Origin: Rhodococcoides corynebacterioides
GTDB lineage: Bacteria > Actinomycetota > Actinomycetes > Mycobacteriales > Mycobacteriaceae
Length of the DNA: 64,000 nt
Direction of reading: 5' to 3'
Assembly (NCBI RefSeq): GCF_019834675.1
Contig: NZ_JABUBU010000004.1
Coordinates: 1-64,000 of the forward strand
Shown: positions 18,672 to 27,878 of the stretch, in pieces
Position numbering within the stretch: position 1 is the stretch's first letter
Layout of the letters: each line of letters opens with the position of its first letter
Notes under the pieces: generated by a model
What the model was told of the DNA's origin: nothing
The model's input: only the letters and a program-made list of their open reading frames with translations
Databases searched by the model: none
Made by a program: the position numbers and the translations under genes

Positions 18672-19170
18672 CGCCGGGGAGACCCGTGACCTCGTGGCGG
18701 AACTGCGGGTCCTGGCCGAGCGCGTCATCGACCGGGTCGAGCCCGCCCTGCGGCGACTCGACGACCCCGACGCCCCGCACTGGGACGGGTGCTCCTGGTG
18801 CCCGCTGTGCGCGCTCGCGGCGGCGCTGCGCGGCGAACGGCACGATCTGCTCACCCTGGTCTCGACCGAGTTCGACGGGCTGGTCGCCGTGGTCCGCGCG
18901 TACCTCGACGAGCACGCGTCCCCGACCGCCGCGTCCTCAGCGTCCTCAGCGTCCTCTGCGTCCTCTGCGTCCTCTGCGTCCTCTGCGTCCTCCGCGTCCT
19001 CCAAGGCCTCCAAGGCCTCCAAGGCCTCCCCGGCCCCGCGAACGGAGACCGCGGACGGCGCCGGGTCCGGCGCATCGACGTCGTCGGTTCGCCCCGGTGG
19101 CTACCAGCCGATTACCGTGACGACGGCGCAGCAACCCACCCGGGAGCGTTCGACGCCGCCGACGCAGTAA
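18664..19170 (+). CDS. Hypothetical protein with CxxCxxC motif and Ser/Ala repeat (Rv2183c-like)
   Basis: 168-residue protein. The N-terminal half (about 1-85) is helical and contains CSWCPLC, a possible metal site. The middle is a low-complexity Ala-Ser-Ser stretch followed by Lys-Ala-Ser units, encoded by 9-bp tandem repeats, and the tail is polar. The ATG overlaps the ArsA-like stop by 8 bp, so the two are translated together and probably act together. Its function is unknown. The helical half is likely the conserved functional part. Confidence 0.8.
   Translation: MADAGETRDLVAELRVLAERVIDRVEPALRRLDDPDAPHWDGCSWCPLCALAAALRGERHDLLTLVSTEFDGLVAVVRAYLDEHASPTAASSASSASSASSASSASSASSASSKASKASKASPAPRTETADGAGSGASTSSVRPGGYQPITVTTAQQPTRERSTPPTQ
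18931..19029 (+). repeat. 9-bp tandem repeat coding Ala-Ser-Ser / Lys-Ala-Ser
   Basis: Eleven in-frame 9-bp units: GCGTCCTCN eight times (last base A, A, T, T, T, T, C, C) then AAGGCCTCC three times. The unit is a multiple of three, so copy-number change would alter protein length without frameshift. Confidence 0.95.
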
Positions 19171-19186
19171 AGGACCGAGCACGACA

Positions 19187-20170
19187 GTGAGAACACACGG
19201 CCACGGAGCCAAGCCCTTGACCATCGGAATCGACGTGGGCGGCACCAGCATTCGAGCGTCGGTGGTCGACGTGGACGGTCAGGTCCTCGACTCCACGCAG
19301 GCGCCGACGCCCCAGGAGTCGCGGGCGCTCGAGAACGGGATCGACCGCGCGGTGCGTGAGCTGGCGAGCCGCCACGACATCGCCGCCGTGGGGCTCGCCG
19401 TCGCGGGCTTCATCAACTCCGACCGCACCGTCGTGCGCTTTGCACCGCACCTGCCCTGGATCAACCGGCCCGTGGCGCGGGAGATGACCGAGCGCCTCGG
19501 CATCCCGGTCATCCTCGAGCACGACGCCAACGCGGCCGCGTGGGCGGAGCACCGGTTCGGCGCCGCGGCCGGCGGGGGCAACGTGGTCATGATCGCCATC
19601 GGTACCGGCATCGGTGCGGCGCTGCTCATCGACGGCAAGCTCTACCGCGGCAGCTACGGCATCGCCCCGGAACTCGGCCACCTGCAGGTGGTACCCGACG
19701 GGCGTCAGTGCGCGTGCGGCAAGCGCGGGTGCTGGGAGCGGTACTGCAGCGGCACCGCGTTGGTGGACACGGCGATCGAGCTGTTGGCCGCCAACCCTCG
19801 CGGGTCGACGGTGTTGGCGCGGGAGGCGTTCCTCGACCCGGGGTCCCTGACCGGGCGTCGGATCGCCGGGGCCGCGCAGGACGGCGATCTGGTCGCCATC
19901 GAGACCATGTCGGAGTTCGCGCGCTGGCTCGGCATCGGACTGGCCCTGGTCTCGGACGTCTACGACCCCGATCGCATGGTCATCGCGGGCGGAGTCGCGA
20001 CGTCGTCGGCCCTGTTCCTCGACACCGCACGCGAGCACTACGCGGCCCAGATCACCGGCGCCGGCCATCGACCGCTCGCCCGGATCCGCGGCACGCAACT
20101 GGGGGAGGCCGCGGGCATGATCGGCGCCGCCGAGCTGGCTCGCGTGGAGGTCGGCGCGTCCCGCGGATGA
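19187..20170 (+). CDS. ROK-family glucokinase
   Basis: 327-residue sugar kinase, probably phosphorylating glucose to glucose-6-phosphate with ATP or polyphosphate. The phosphate loop is DVGGTSIRAS (about 17-26), the catalytic segment LEHDANAAAW lies near 107, and the ROK zinc motif is CACGKRGCWE with the preceding His in ELGHL. The GTG start has an AAAGGA site 12 nt upstream; a TTG 30 bp downstream is an alternative. No counterpart lies here in M. tuberculosis, so it is lineage-specific gain or loss. It sits between the Rv2183c-like and acyltransferase genes, on the same strand. Confidence 0.92.
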   Translation: MRTHGHGAKPLTIGIDVGGTSIRASVVDVDGQVLDSTQAPTPQESRALENGIDRAVRELASRHDIAAVGLAVAGFINSDRTVVRFAPHLPWINRPVAREMTERLGIPVILEHDANAAAWAEHRFGAAAGGGNVVMIAIGTGIGAALLIDGKLYRGSYGIAPELGHLQVVPDGRQCACGKRGCWERYCSGTALVDTAIELLAANPRGSTVLAREAFLDPGSLTGRRIAGAAQDGDLVAIETMSEFARWLGIGLALVSDVYDPDRMVIAGGVATSSALFLDTAREHYAAQITGAGHRPLARIRGTQLGEAAGMIGAAELARVEVGASRG

Positions 20171-20242
20171 CCGGTCGGTAACAGCTGCGTGAGATGTGTC
20201 CGACTGCACGTCCGAACTGTGGCTGGTGTCATAAACCGACGG

Positions 20243-20248
20243 TAGAGT
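20243..20248 (+). promoter_or_regulatory. -10 box before the acyltransferase gene
   Basis: TAGAGT lies in the 147-bp gap between the ROK kinase and the acyltransferase, in a locally AT-richer stretch (CATAAACCGACGG upstream). It implies a leader of about 65 nt. No convincing -35 is seen. Confidence 0.4.
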
Positions 20249-20317
20249 CGTGACCCGTAACGTCCCGCGATCGTCGCGGATCCGGGGGGCGGCTGTTCGA
20301 CGAAAGGCGTGTCGGGA

Positions 20318-21058
20318 ATGTGGTATTGGGCCTTCAAGTACGTCCTGCTCGGTCCGCTGCTGCACGCGTTGGGGCGACCGAAGGTCGAGGGGCTCGAGAA
20401 CATCCCCGTCGACGGTCCGGCCATCCTCGCGAGCAACCATCAGGCCGTCCTGGACTCGTTCTACCTCCCGCTGGTGGTCACGCGCCGCATCACGTTCCTG
20501 GCCAAGAGCGAGTACTTCACCGGGAAGGGCGCCAAGGGCCGGTTCCAGCGGTGGTTCTTCAGCTCCGTCGGCCAGGTTCCCATCGACCGGACGGGCGCGT
20601 CCGCCGCCCAGGACGCCCTCGACGCGGGTCTGCGGGTGCTGCGGAACGGCAAGCTCCTCGGCATCTACCCCGAGGGCACGCGCTCCCCGGACGATCGGCT
20701 CTACAAGGGCAAGACCGGGATGGCCCGGCTCGCCCTCGAGAGCGGCGTGCCCGTCATCCCCGTCGCCATGATCGGCACGGCCAAGATGAACCCCATCGGC
20801 TCCAAGCTGCCGCGGCCCACCAAGGTCGGCGTGAAGATCGGCAAGCCGCTGGACTTCTCGCGGTACGAGGGCATGGCCGGCAACCGCTTCGTCGAGCGCG
20901 CGGTCACCGACGAGGTCATGTACGAGCTCATGAAGCTCGGCGGTCAGCAGTACGTGGACGTCTACGCCGCGAGCATGAAGAAGGCCACCGAGGAGTCGGG
21001 TGACGCGGTGGGCTCCGACGGCGGCGCCGCCCGGATTCCGGACAGCCGCGCGGGCTGA
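20318..21058 (+). CDS. 1-acylglycerol-3-phosphate O-acyltransferase family protein (Rv2182c-like)
   Basis: 246-residue membrane-associated acyltransferase of the PlsC family. The catalytic HX4D motif is in SNHQAVLDSF (about 39-48), and the substrate-binding block is YPEGTRSPDDRLYKGKTG. M. tuberculosis Rv2182c begins MWYYLFKY, matching the ATG at 20318 (MWYWAFKY), so I reject the in-frame GTG 9 bp upstream. It likely acylates lysophosphatidic acid or a related glycerolipid. It converges on the mannosyltransferase with 21 bp between stops. Confidence 0.92.
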   Translation: MWYWAFKYVLLGPLLHALGRPKVEGLENIPVDGPAILASNHQAVLDSFYLPLVVTRRITFLAKSEYFTGKGAKGRFQRWFFSSVGQVPIDRTGASAAQDALDAGLRVLRNGKLLGIYPEGTRSPDDRLYKGKTGMARLALESGVPVIPVAMIGTAKMNPIGSKLPRPTKVGVKIGKPLDFSRYEGMAGNRFVERAVTDEVMYELMKLGGQQYVDVYAASMKKATEESGDAVGSDGGAARIPDSRAG

Positions 21059-21060
21059 GT

Positions 21061-21075
21061 CCCGCTCCACGCGGG
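21061..21075. terminator. Small hairpin between convergent genes
   Basis: CCCGC-TCCAC-GCGGG lies in the 21-bp gap between the acyltransferase and mannosyltransferase stops. It has no T-run and may act on both strands. Confidence 0.35.
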
Positions 21076-21079
21076 CCCG

Positions 21080-22330
21080 TCAGGCCACCGGCTCCGGGGT
21101 CCGGCGCCGCGGCAGGACCGCGGCCACCACGAGGAAAGCCACCCCCCACCACACGTACGACGACGCCTGGATCTGATCCCACATCGGCCACCCCAAGCCG
21201 TCCCATCGGCCGGGGCCGAGGCGCCAGTGCGCGGGAAAGTGCAGCACCAGCGCGCCGATCACGGCGAGGACGGGGAGGGCGAGGGACCGGCGCACGAGCC
21301 CGGCGTGGATGCACAGCACGAGGATCGGCACCGACCACACCCAGTGGTGCGACCACGACACGGGCGAGACCAGCAGTCCCAGAACCGCATTGACGCACAG
21401 CGCCGTGAGCCGGTCGCCGACCGCGAGGGCGCGATGCATGGCGACGACGGCGATCAGGCCAACCACGACGCTGCACGCCAGCCACAGCAGGGTGCGCGGC
21501 CCGTCGTCGAGTCCGAGGCGGGCCAGCATGCCGGTGAGCGACTGGTTGGCGACGTACCCGGGGTGCCCGATGCGGTCGGAGTCGATCAGCACGTCGGTCC
21601 AGTACCGCACCGAACCGTCGACCGTCGCGACGAACCCCAGCGCGGTGAACCCGAGGAACGACGCCACCACGGTGGCCGCCGCGCGGAACCGTCGGGCGAG
21701 CAGGAAGTACAGGACGAAGACGGCCGGGGTGAGCTTGATGGCCGTGACGAACCCGACGAGCAGACCGCGGGGCCACGGCGTGCGGCGGGGCAGCACGTCG
21801 AGGACGACGAGACACATGAGGACGACGTTGATCTGGCCGTAGTCGAACGTCGACCACACCGGTTCCAGCGCGAACGCCGCAGCCGTGCCGGCGGCGGCCA
21901 CCCACGCGGTGTCGCGGGCGCCGAGGTCCGCGAGGGAGCGCACGGTGACGGCGACGGTCACCGCGAGCAGCACCATCGTCATCAATGTCATGACGGTCGA
22001 CGCCACGGCCAGCGGCAGCACCGCCATGGGGGCGAAGGCGAGGGCCGCCATCGGGGGATAGGTGAAGGGCAGCGGGATGTCGACGCTGGTGGCCGGCAGC
22101 ACCCCGTAGAGGTCTACGCCGTCGAGCAGGGCGCGGCCGCCGATGCGGTAGACGTCGAGGTCGAGGCGGTAGATCTCGCCCCACTCGCGGAGCGGAGGCA
22201 GTCCGATCAGATTGAACGCGACGCCGGCCAGGAGGCCGACGACGGTGAGGACCTTGGCGGCGAGCACCAGGGGCCGACGCCACCGGGGCGGGTCGCCGAC
22301 GTGGACGGTCGGCGCGGGTGTGCTCCGCAT
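21080..22330 (-). CDS. GT87 polyprenol-phosphate-mannose alpha-1,2-mannosyltransferase (MptC/Rv2181-like)
   Basis: 416-residue polytopic GT-C enzyme with about ten transmembrane helices. The early loop holds the acidic DLDVYRIGG motif typical of GT87 enzymes, and a SWSHHWVW segment sits in a later loop. Rv2181 in the same position adds alpha-1,2 mannose branches to lipomannan and lipoarabinomannan, using the polyprenol-linked donor on the outer face of the membrane. I chose the ATG at 22330, which has AGAAGGA just upstream; the longer frame to 22372 would run into the divergent exoribonuclease promoter. Confidence 0.9.
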   Translation of the reverse strand: MRSTPAPTVHVGDPPRWRRPLVLAAKVLTVVGLLAGVAFNLIGLPPLREWGEIYRLDLDVYRIGGRALLDGVDLYGVLPATSVDIPLPFTYPPMAALAFAPMAVLPLAVASTVMTLMTMVLLAVTVAVTVRSLADLGARDTAWVAAAGTAAAFALEPVWSTFDYGQINVVLMCLVVLDVLPRRTPWPRGLLVGFVTAIKLTPAVFVLYFLLARRFRAAATVVASFLGFTALGFVATVDGSVRYWTDVLIDSDRIGHPGYVANQSLTGMLARLGLDDGPRTLLWLACSVVVGLIAVVAMHRALAVGDRLTALCVNAVLGLLVSPVSWSHHWVWSVPILVLCIHAGLVRRSLALPVLAVIGALVLHFPAHWRLGPGRWDGLGWPMWDQIQASSYVWWGVAFLVVAAVLPRRRTPEPVA

Positions 22331-22373
22331 GCGTGGTCCTTCTGTCCCGGGGCCGGCCGATAGGGTGGCCACC

Positions 22374-22865
22374 GTGCGCTACTTCTACGACTGCGAGTTC
22401 ATCGAGGATGGTCGCACGATCGATCTGGTCTCCATCGGCATCGTCGCCGAGGACGGCCGTGAATACTACGCGGTGTCGGCGGAGTTCGATCCCGAGCGGG
22501 CCGGTCCCTGGGTCCGACGGAACGTGCTGCCCAAGCTGCCCCCGTACTCGTCGTCGCTGTGGCAGTCCCGCGCCCGCATCCGGGACGAGATCCTCGACTT
22601 CGTCACCGCGGGAGGCGCCGGGGACGTCGAGATGTGGGCCTGGGTCGCGGCGTACGACCACGTGGCGCTCTGTCAGCTGTGGGGGCCGATGACGGCGTTG
22701 CCGCGGGTCATGCCGCGATTCACCCGCGAGTTGAAGCAGTACTGGCAGGACCACGGATCCCCCGCCTTGCCGGACGCACCGGACGACGCGCACGACGCGC
22801 TGGCCGACGCGCGGCACAACCTGGCCAAGTTCCGCGCCGTCGAGGCCGCCCGCGCCGCAGGCTGA
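22374..22865 (+). CDS. 3'-5' exoribonuclease AS (Rv2179c-like)
   Basis: 163-residue DEDD-type exoribonuclease. Motifs are YDCEFIEDG (acidic pair, residues 6 and 8) at the N terminus, WVAAYDHVALC in the middle, and DDAHDALADARHN (His and Asp of ExoIII) near the C terminus. Rv2179c degrades RNA 3' overhangs with preference for adenylate. TAGGGT (22361-22366) ends exactly 7 nt before the GTG, a textbook leaderless arrangement. It is divergent from the mannosyltransferase and 70 bp before aroG. Confidence 0.92.
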   Translation: MRYFYDCEFIEDGRTIDLVSIGIVAEDGREYYAVSAEFDPERAGPWVRRNVLPKLPPYSSSLWQSRARIRDEILDFVTAGGAGDVEMWAWVAAYDHVALCQLWGPMTALPRVMPRFTRELKQYWQDHGSPALPDAPDDAHDALADARHNLAKFRAVEAARAAG

Positions 22866-22911
22866 CCTCGCGGGGTGGTCCGGCACCGCCCGACCGGACT
22901 CGTGACCGTGA

Positions 22912-24321
<1,410 letters not shown>

Positions 24322-24372
24322 GACCGCCCGGGCCGCTGTCCTGTGGCGTTGCTGCCCTTCGGCGTTGTGGCC

Positions 24373-26355
24373 CTACGGCAGCGACACCAACGTCACGGTC
24401 CCTCCCGGCGCGATGCGCTCGGAGGGACCGGGCGTCTGGGAGATCACCAGCGACCGGTCGGTGCGGGTGACCTGCCGAACCCGGACGTCGAGCCCGAGCC
24501 GTTCGAGTTCTTCCCGCGCGGAGCCGACGGTGCGGCCCAGCATCGACGGCACCGGAACGGCCGTCGACACCCGCAGCGTCACCGACGACCCGGCGGTCAC
24601 ACCCGTGCCGGCCGCGGGATCGGTGGCGACTACGGACCCCCGGTCGACGTCGGCGTCGAACACCTCTTCGACGGCGGCGACGGTGATGCCCACCCGATCG
24701 AGTTCGGCGCGTGCGTCCTGCTCGCTGCGACCGCGGACGTCCGGCACGTCGACCGGCGGCGCACCCTTGCTGGTCACCACGCGGACCTCGCTGCCCACGG
24801 GCAGCACCGTCCCCGGCGCGGGATCCAGGGCTGCGACGTCGCCGCGGTCGGCGGAACTGCTGAAGGCCTCGCCGCCGTCGACCGCCACGAACGTGCGGTC
24901 CTCGAGTGCCGCCGTCATCTCGTCGGGCGACGCCCCGGGCACCACGTCGGGCACCGCGGGACGGCCCTGCGAGACCAGCAGGGCCACCGTGCCGCCGCGC
25001 TCGACGCGCGATCCCGCCGACGGGTCGGTGCCCAGCAGCCGGTCGACCGGAGCGTCGTCGCTCCACCGGCCCTCGACCGTGGCGGTCAGGTCCGCCGCCT
25101 CGATGGCCGACACCGCCGAGGTGCGGTCGAGCCCGTCGACGGCCGGTACCGCGGTGAACCGCCCGGACCCGGCCCACCAACCGACAGTGCCGAGCACCAG
25201 GGCGGCGACCACCAGAATCGCGAGCCAGATGAGCGCCACGCGGCGCGACCGACGCCGATCCGCCTCGTAGTCGGGATAGGCGAACACGCCGCGGCCCGAC
25301 GCCTCCGCGGGCGGATCGCGTCGCTCGGCGGCGGTGACCATCTTGGTGTGCTGCGTGGGGGACGGGCTGCCGATCGACGCCGCCGGAACAGCCACGATCG
25401 CGGTGTCGGGCGAGCGCGGTGCCTGCGGGGCGTACGGGCGCGGGGCGTGCAGCGTCTCGGCGGACAGATGCTCGGCCGAGCGGGCCGGGGCCGGCACCCG
25501 ATAGCTCGGCAGGCCGAGCGTCGCGGTCACCGAGCGCAGTGCGTCGCCCATCGTCCCGGCATCCCGGAAGCGGTCCGCGGGCGCGCGGCGCGTGGCGTCG
25601 CGCACCACCGCGTCGAGGTGGCGGGGAACGCCCGGAACGACGGAACCCGGTGCGGGAACGTCGTTCTCCACCCGCTGGTAGGCGATCGAGAGGGAGGTGT
25701 CACCGTCGAAGGGGGTGCGGCCGGTCAGGACCTCGAACAGCAGGACGCCGGCCGAGTAGACGTCGCTGCGGGCGTCGGCGGTGCCCGTCGACACCTGCTC
25801 GGGCGACAGATACGCGGCGGTGCCGAGAATGACGCTGGCCGACGTGGTGGTCGCGGCGGCGACGGCGCGCACCAATCCGAAGTCGGCGATCTTGACCTCG
25901 CCGTCGTCGGAGATCAGGACATTCTCCGGCTTCACGTCGCGGTGCACCAGACCGGCGCGATGGGCCACGGCGAGGGCGTCGAGGACGGGCTGGAGAACCG
26001 CGACGGCGGCGTGCGGCGGCATCGGGCCCCGCTCGCGCAGCAACTCGCGGAGCGTGCCGCCCTCGACCAGTTCCATGACCAGGAACGCGTGGTCGCCGTC
26101 GCGTCCGTGGTCGTGGACCGCCACGAGCCCCGGGTGGTTGAGCCGCGCGACGGCCCGGGCCTCGAACTCGAAGCGACGGACGAACTCCGGATCACCGGCG
26201 AACTGGGGGTCCATCACCTTGATGGCGACGGGCCGGTCGAGCCGGGTGTCCAGACCGCGGTAGACGGTCGACATGCCGCCACGGGCGATGGGCGCGTCGA
26301 CGCGGTAGCGCCGCTCCAGATACGTGCCGAGCAGCGACGGACCGGACACGGTCAC
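24373..26355 (-). CDS. pknL: Serine/threonine protein kinase PknL with four PASTA domains
   Basis: 660-residue membrane receptor kinase. The cytosolic kinase domain (about 11-275) has the Gly loop ARGGMSTVYRG, catalytic HRDVKPEN and DFG. A Pro/Ala-rich juxtamembrane segment leads to one helix (about 375-397), and four consecutive PASTA repeats fill the extracellular part (about 400-660). PASTA domains bind peptidoglycan fragments or lipid II. M. tuberculosis PknL is only about 399 residues and lacks these repeats, so this is the ancestral full-length form. The start is GTG with AGGAGG upstream. The adjacent divergent gene encodes a known PknL substrate. Confidence 0.94.
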   Translation of the reverse strand: MTVSGPSLLGTYLERRYRVDAPIARGGMSTVYRGLDTRLDRPVAIKVMDPQFAGDPEFVRRFEFEARAVARLNHPGLVAVHDHGRDGDHAFLVMELVEGGTLRELLRERGPMPPHAAVAVLQPVLDALAVAHRAGLVHRDVKPENVLISDDGEVKIADFGLVRAVAAATTTSASVILGTAAYLSPEQVSTGTADARSDVYSAGVLLFEVLTGRTPFDGDTSLSIAYQRVENDVPAPGSVVPGVPRHLDAVVRDATRRAPADRFRDAGTMGDALRSVTATLGLPSYRVPAPARSAEHLSAETLHAPRPYAPQAPRSPDTAIVAVPAASIGSPSPTQHTKMVTAAERRDPPAEASGRGVFAYPDYEADRRRSRRVALIWLAILVVAALVLGTVGWWAGSGRFTAVPAVDGLDRTSAVSAIEAADLTATVEGRWSDDAPVDRLLGTDPSAGSRVERGGTVALLVSQGRPAVPDVVPGASPDEMTAALEDRTFVAVDGGEAFSSSADRGDVAALDPAPGTVLPVGSEVRVVTSKGAPPVDVPDVRGRSEQDARAELDRVGITVAAVEEVFDADVDRGSVVATDPAAGTGVTAGSSVTLRVSTAVPVPSMLGRTVGSAREELERLGLDVRVRQVTRTDRSLVISQTPGPSERIAPGGTVTLVSLP

Positions 26356-26463
26356 GGGAACCTCCTGCTCGTGGACGGGGCCGGGCCGAGTGACGACCCG
26401 CCGTTCGATGGTAGTCAGTCCGGACTTGGACCCCGGCGACCGCCGTGACTACCGTGGTCAGCC

Positions 26464-26832
26464 GTGAGTGCCATTCCCTACTGCGACGACGTGATTCCCG
26501 CCGACGAGAAGGTCGTGCCCCTTCCCGACGTGTCGAGGTCGATGGGCGTCGCGGTCACCCGGGTGCACCAGATGCTCCGGGAGAACAAGCTGATCGCCGT
26601 CCGCCGCGACCGTGTCCCGGCCGTGCCGGCCGCGTTCCTCGACGACCACGGGCAGCCGCTCAAGCATCTGGCGGGCACCGTGTCCGTTCTCCTCGACGGC
26701 GGGTTCGATCACACCGCGATCCTGCGGTGGCTCTTCGAGGACGACCCCAGCCTGCCCGGCCGTCCGGTGGACGTCCTGCATGGCGACCACGCCCGGGAGA
26801 TCGTCCGCCGCGCCCAGGCCATGGGGTTCTAG
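26464..26832 (+). CDS. DNA-binding protein, PknL substrate (Rv2175c-like)
   Basis: 122-residue protein with an N-terminal winged helix-turn-helix (about 15-55: VPLPDVSRSMGVAVTRVHQM) and a C-terminal helical domain (about 65-118). In M. tuberculosis the ortholog Rv2175c binds DNA and is phosphorylated by PknL. The genes are divergent from one another with a 108-bp gap, fitting a kinase-regulator pair. TACCGT (26450-26455) ends 8 nt before the GTG, so the mRNA is probably leaderless. Confidence 0.9.
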   Translation: MSAIPYCDDVIPADEKVVPLPDVSRSMGVAVTRVHQMLRENKLIAVRRDRVPAVPAAFLDDHGQPLKHLAGTVSVLLDGGFDHTAILRWLFEDDPSLPGRPVDVLHGDHAREIVRRAQAMGF

Positions 26833-26864
26833 AGGCCCCGGTTCTCGAGGGCACCGGTTCCTAC

Positions 26865-26884
26865 GGCCCCTGATTCCGGGGGCC
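26865..26884. terminator. Hairpin between convergent genes
   Basis: GGCCCC and GGGGCC arms with a short loop sit between the Rv2175c-like and crtB stops. There is no T-run. It may terminate transcription from either side. Confidence 0.35.
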
Positions 26885-26903
26885 GCCGGGTTCGAGGGCG
26901 ACG

Positions 26904-27878
26904 TCAGGACGCCGTCGGCAGGATGCGCCCCGCCAGGCCGCGGCCGGCGGCGCGCGCGGCCACCCCGGAGCGTCGGCGATTCCCGACGACGGAGCGGCGG
27001 GACAGCGAGCGATAGCCGTCCTGTTCGACGGCGCCCAGGATGTCCCGGTACAGCGCGAACGCCACCCGAATGCCCGGCCGGGCGCGCGGCGAGAGCAGAT
27101 CGATGCCCGGCTCCGCGGTGCGGTACAGCGCGCGGCACGTCGCGATGACGTCCGCCAGCGCGCGGGCGACGCGCGGATCCACCCGATCGGTCCGACGGCA
27201 CCAGTGCAGCAGGTCCTCGTCCACGCCGTACGCGGCCAGCACGTCCCCGGGCAGATAGATCCGACCGCGGGCCAGATCCTCACCCGCGTCGCGGACGAAG
27301 TTGGTCAGCTGGAACGCCTCGCCGAGCGCGGCCGCCGCGGGGGAGGCCTCCTCGACCGGGACGACGGTGCCGAGGATCGGCAGCATCTGCAGACCGATCA
27401 CCGCCGCCGACCCCCACATGTAGACCCGGAGATCGTCGAGGGTGGCGTAGCGGTCGGTGTAGATGCTCGACGACGGCACGTCCATCCGCATCGACGTCAT
27501 GAACGCCGTGAAGTACTCCGCCGGAATGGCGTAGCGACGCGCGGTGTCCACCGCCGCCGCGAGGACCCGGTCGTGATCGGTGACGGCCTCGCCCGCGGGC
27601 GGCGTCACCGCCGCGGGCCCGTCGACCAGGCCGGCGCGGAACCGCCCGTCGATGCGATCGAGCAACGCCTCGTCGTGCGCCACGGCCGCGGCGTCGTCGG
27701 CCTCTGCGATCATGTCCACGTCGATGATGTCGTCCACCATGCGGGCGTAGGCGTAGAGCGCGTGCACCGCCGGACGGCGCTCCGGCGGCAACAACCGCGT
27801 CGCGAGGAAGTACGTCTTGCCGTGCTCGCGGGCGACGTCCCGGGAGAGGGCGTAGCCCTCGCGGAGCAGATCCGTCAC
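26904..27878 (-). CDS. crtB: Phytoene synthase
   Basis: 324-residue enzyme joining two geranylgeranyl diphosphates head to head into phytoene, the committed step of C40 carotenoids. Both Asp-rich Mg-binding motifs are present: DDIID near residue 50 and RDAGED followed by LARGRIYLP. The frame runs open far upstream, but GTG at 27878 overlaps the mptA stop as GTGA and matches the normal N terminus (YALSRDVAREHGKTYFLA). It is co-transcribed with mptA and downstream of crtI. Confidence 0.95.
   Translation of the reverse strand: MTDLLREGYALSRDVAREHGKTYFLATRLLPPERRPAVHALYAYARMVDDIIDVDMIAEADDAAAVAHDEALLDRIDGRFRAGLVDGPAAVTPPAGEAVTDHDRVLAAAVDTARRYAIPAEYFTAFMTSMRMDVPSSSIYTDRYATLDDLRVYMWGSAAVIGLQMLPILGTVVPVEEASPAAAALGEAFQLTNFVRDAGEDLARGRIYLPGDVLAAYGVDEDLLHWCRRTDRVDPRVARALADVIATCRALYRTAEPGIDLLSPRARPGIRVAFALYRDILGAVEQDGYRSLSRRSVVGNRRRSGVAARAAGRGLAGRILPTAS

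Noticed and set aside
19112..21070. Minus-strand frame of 652 codons opposite the ROK kinase and acyltransferase
   Set aside because: Both plus-strand genes carry catalytic motifs; the antisense frame has none.
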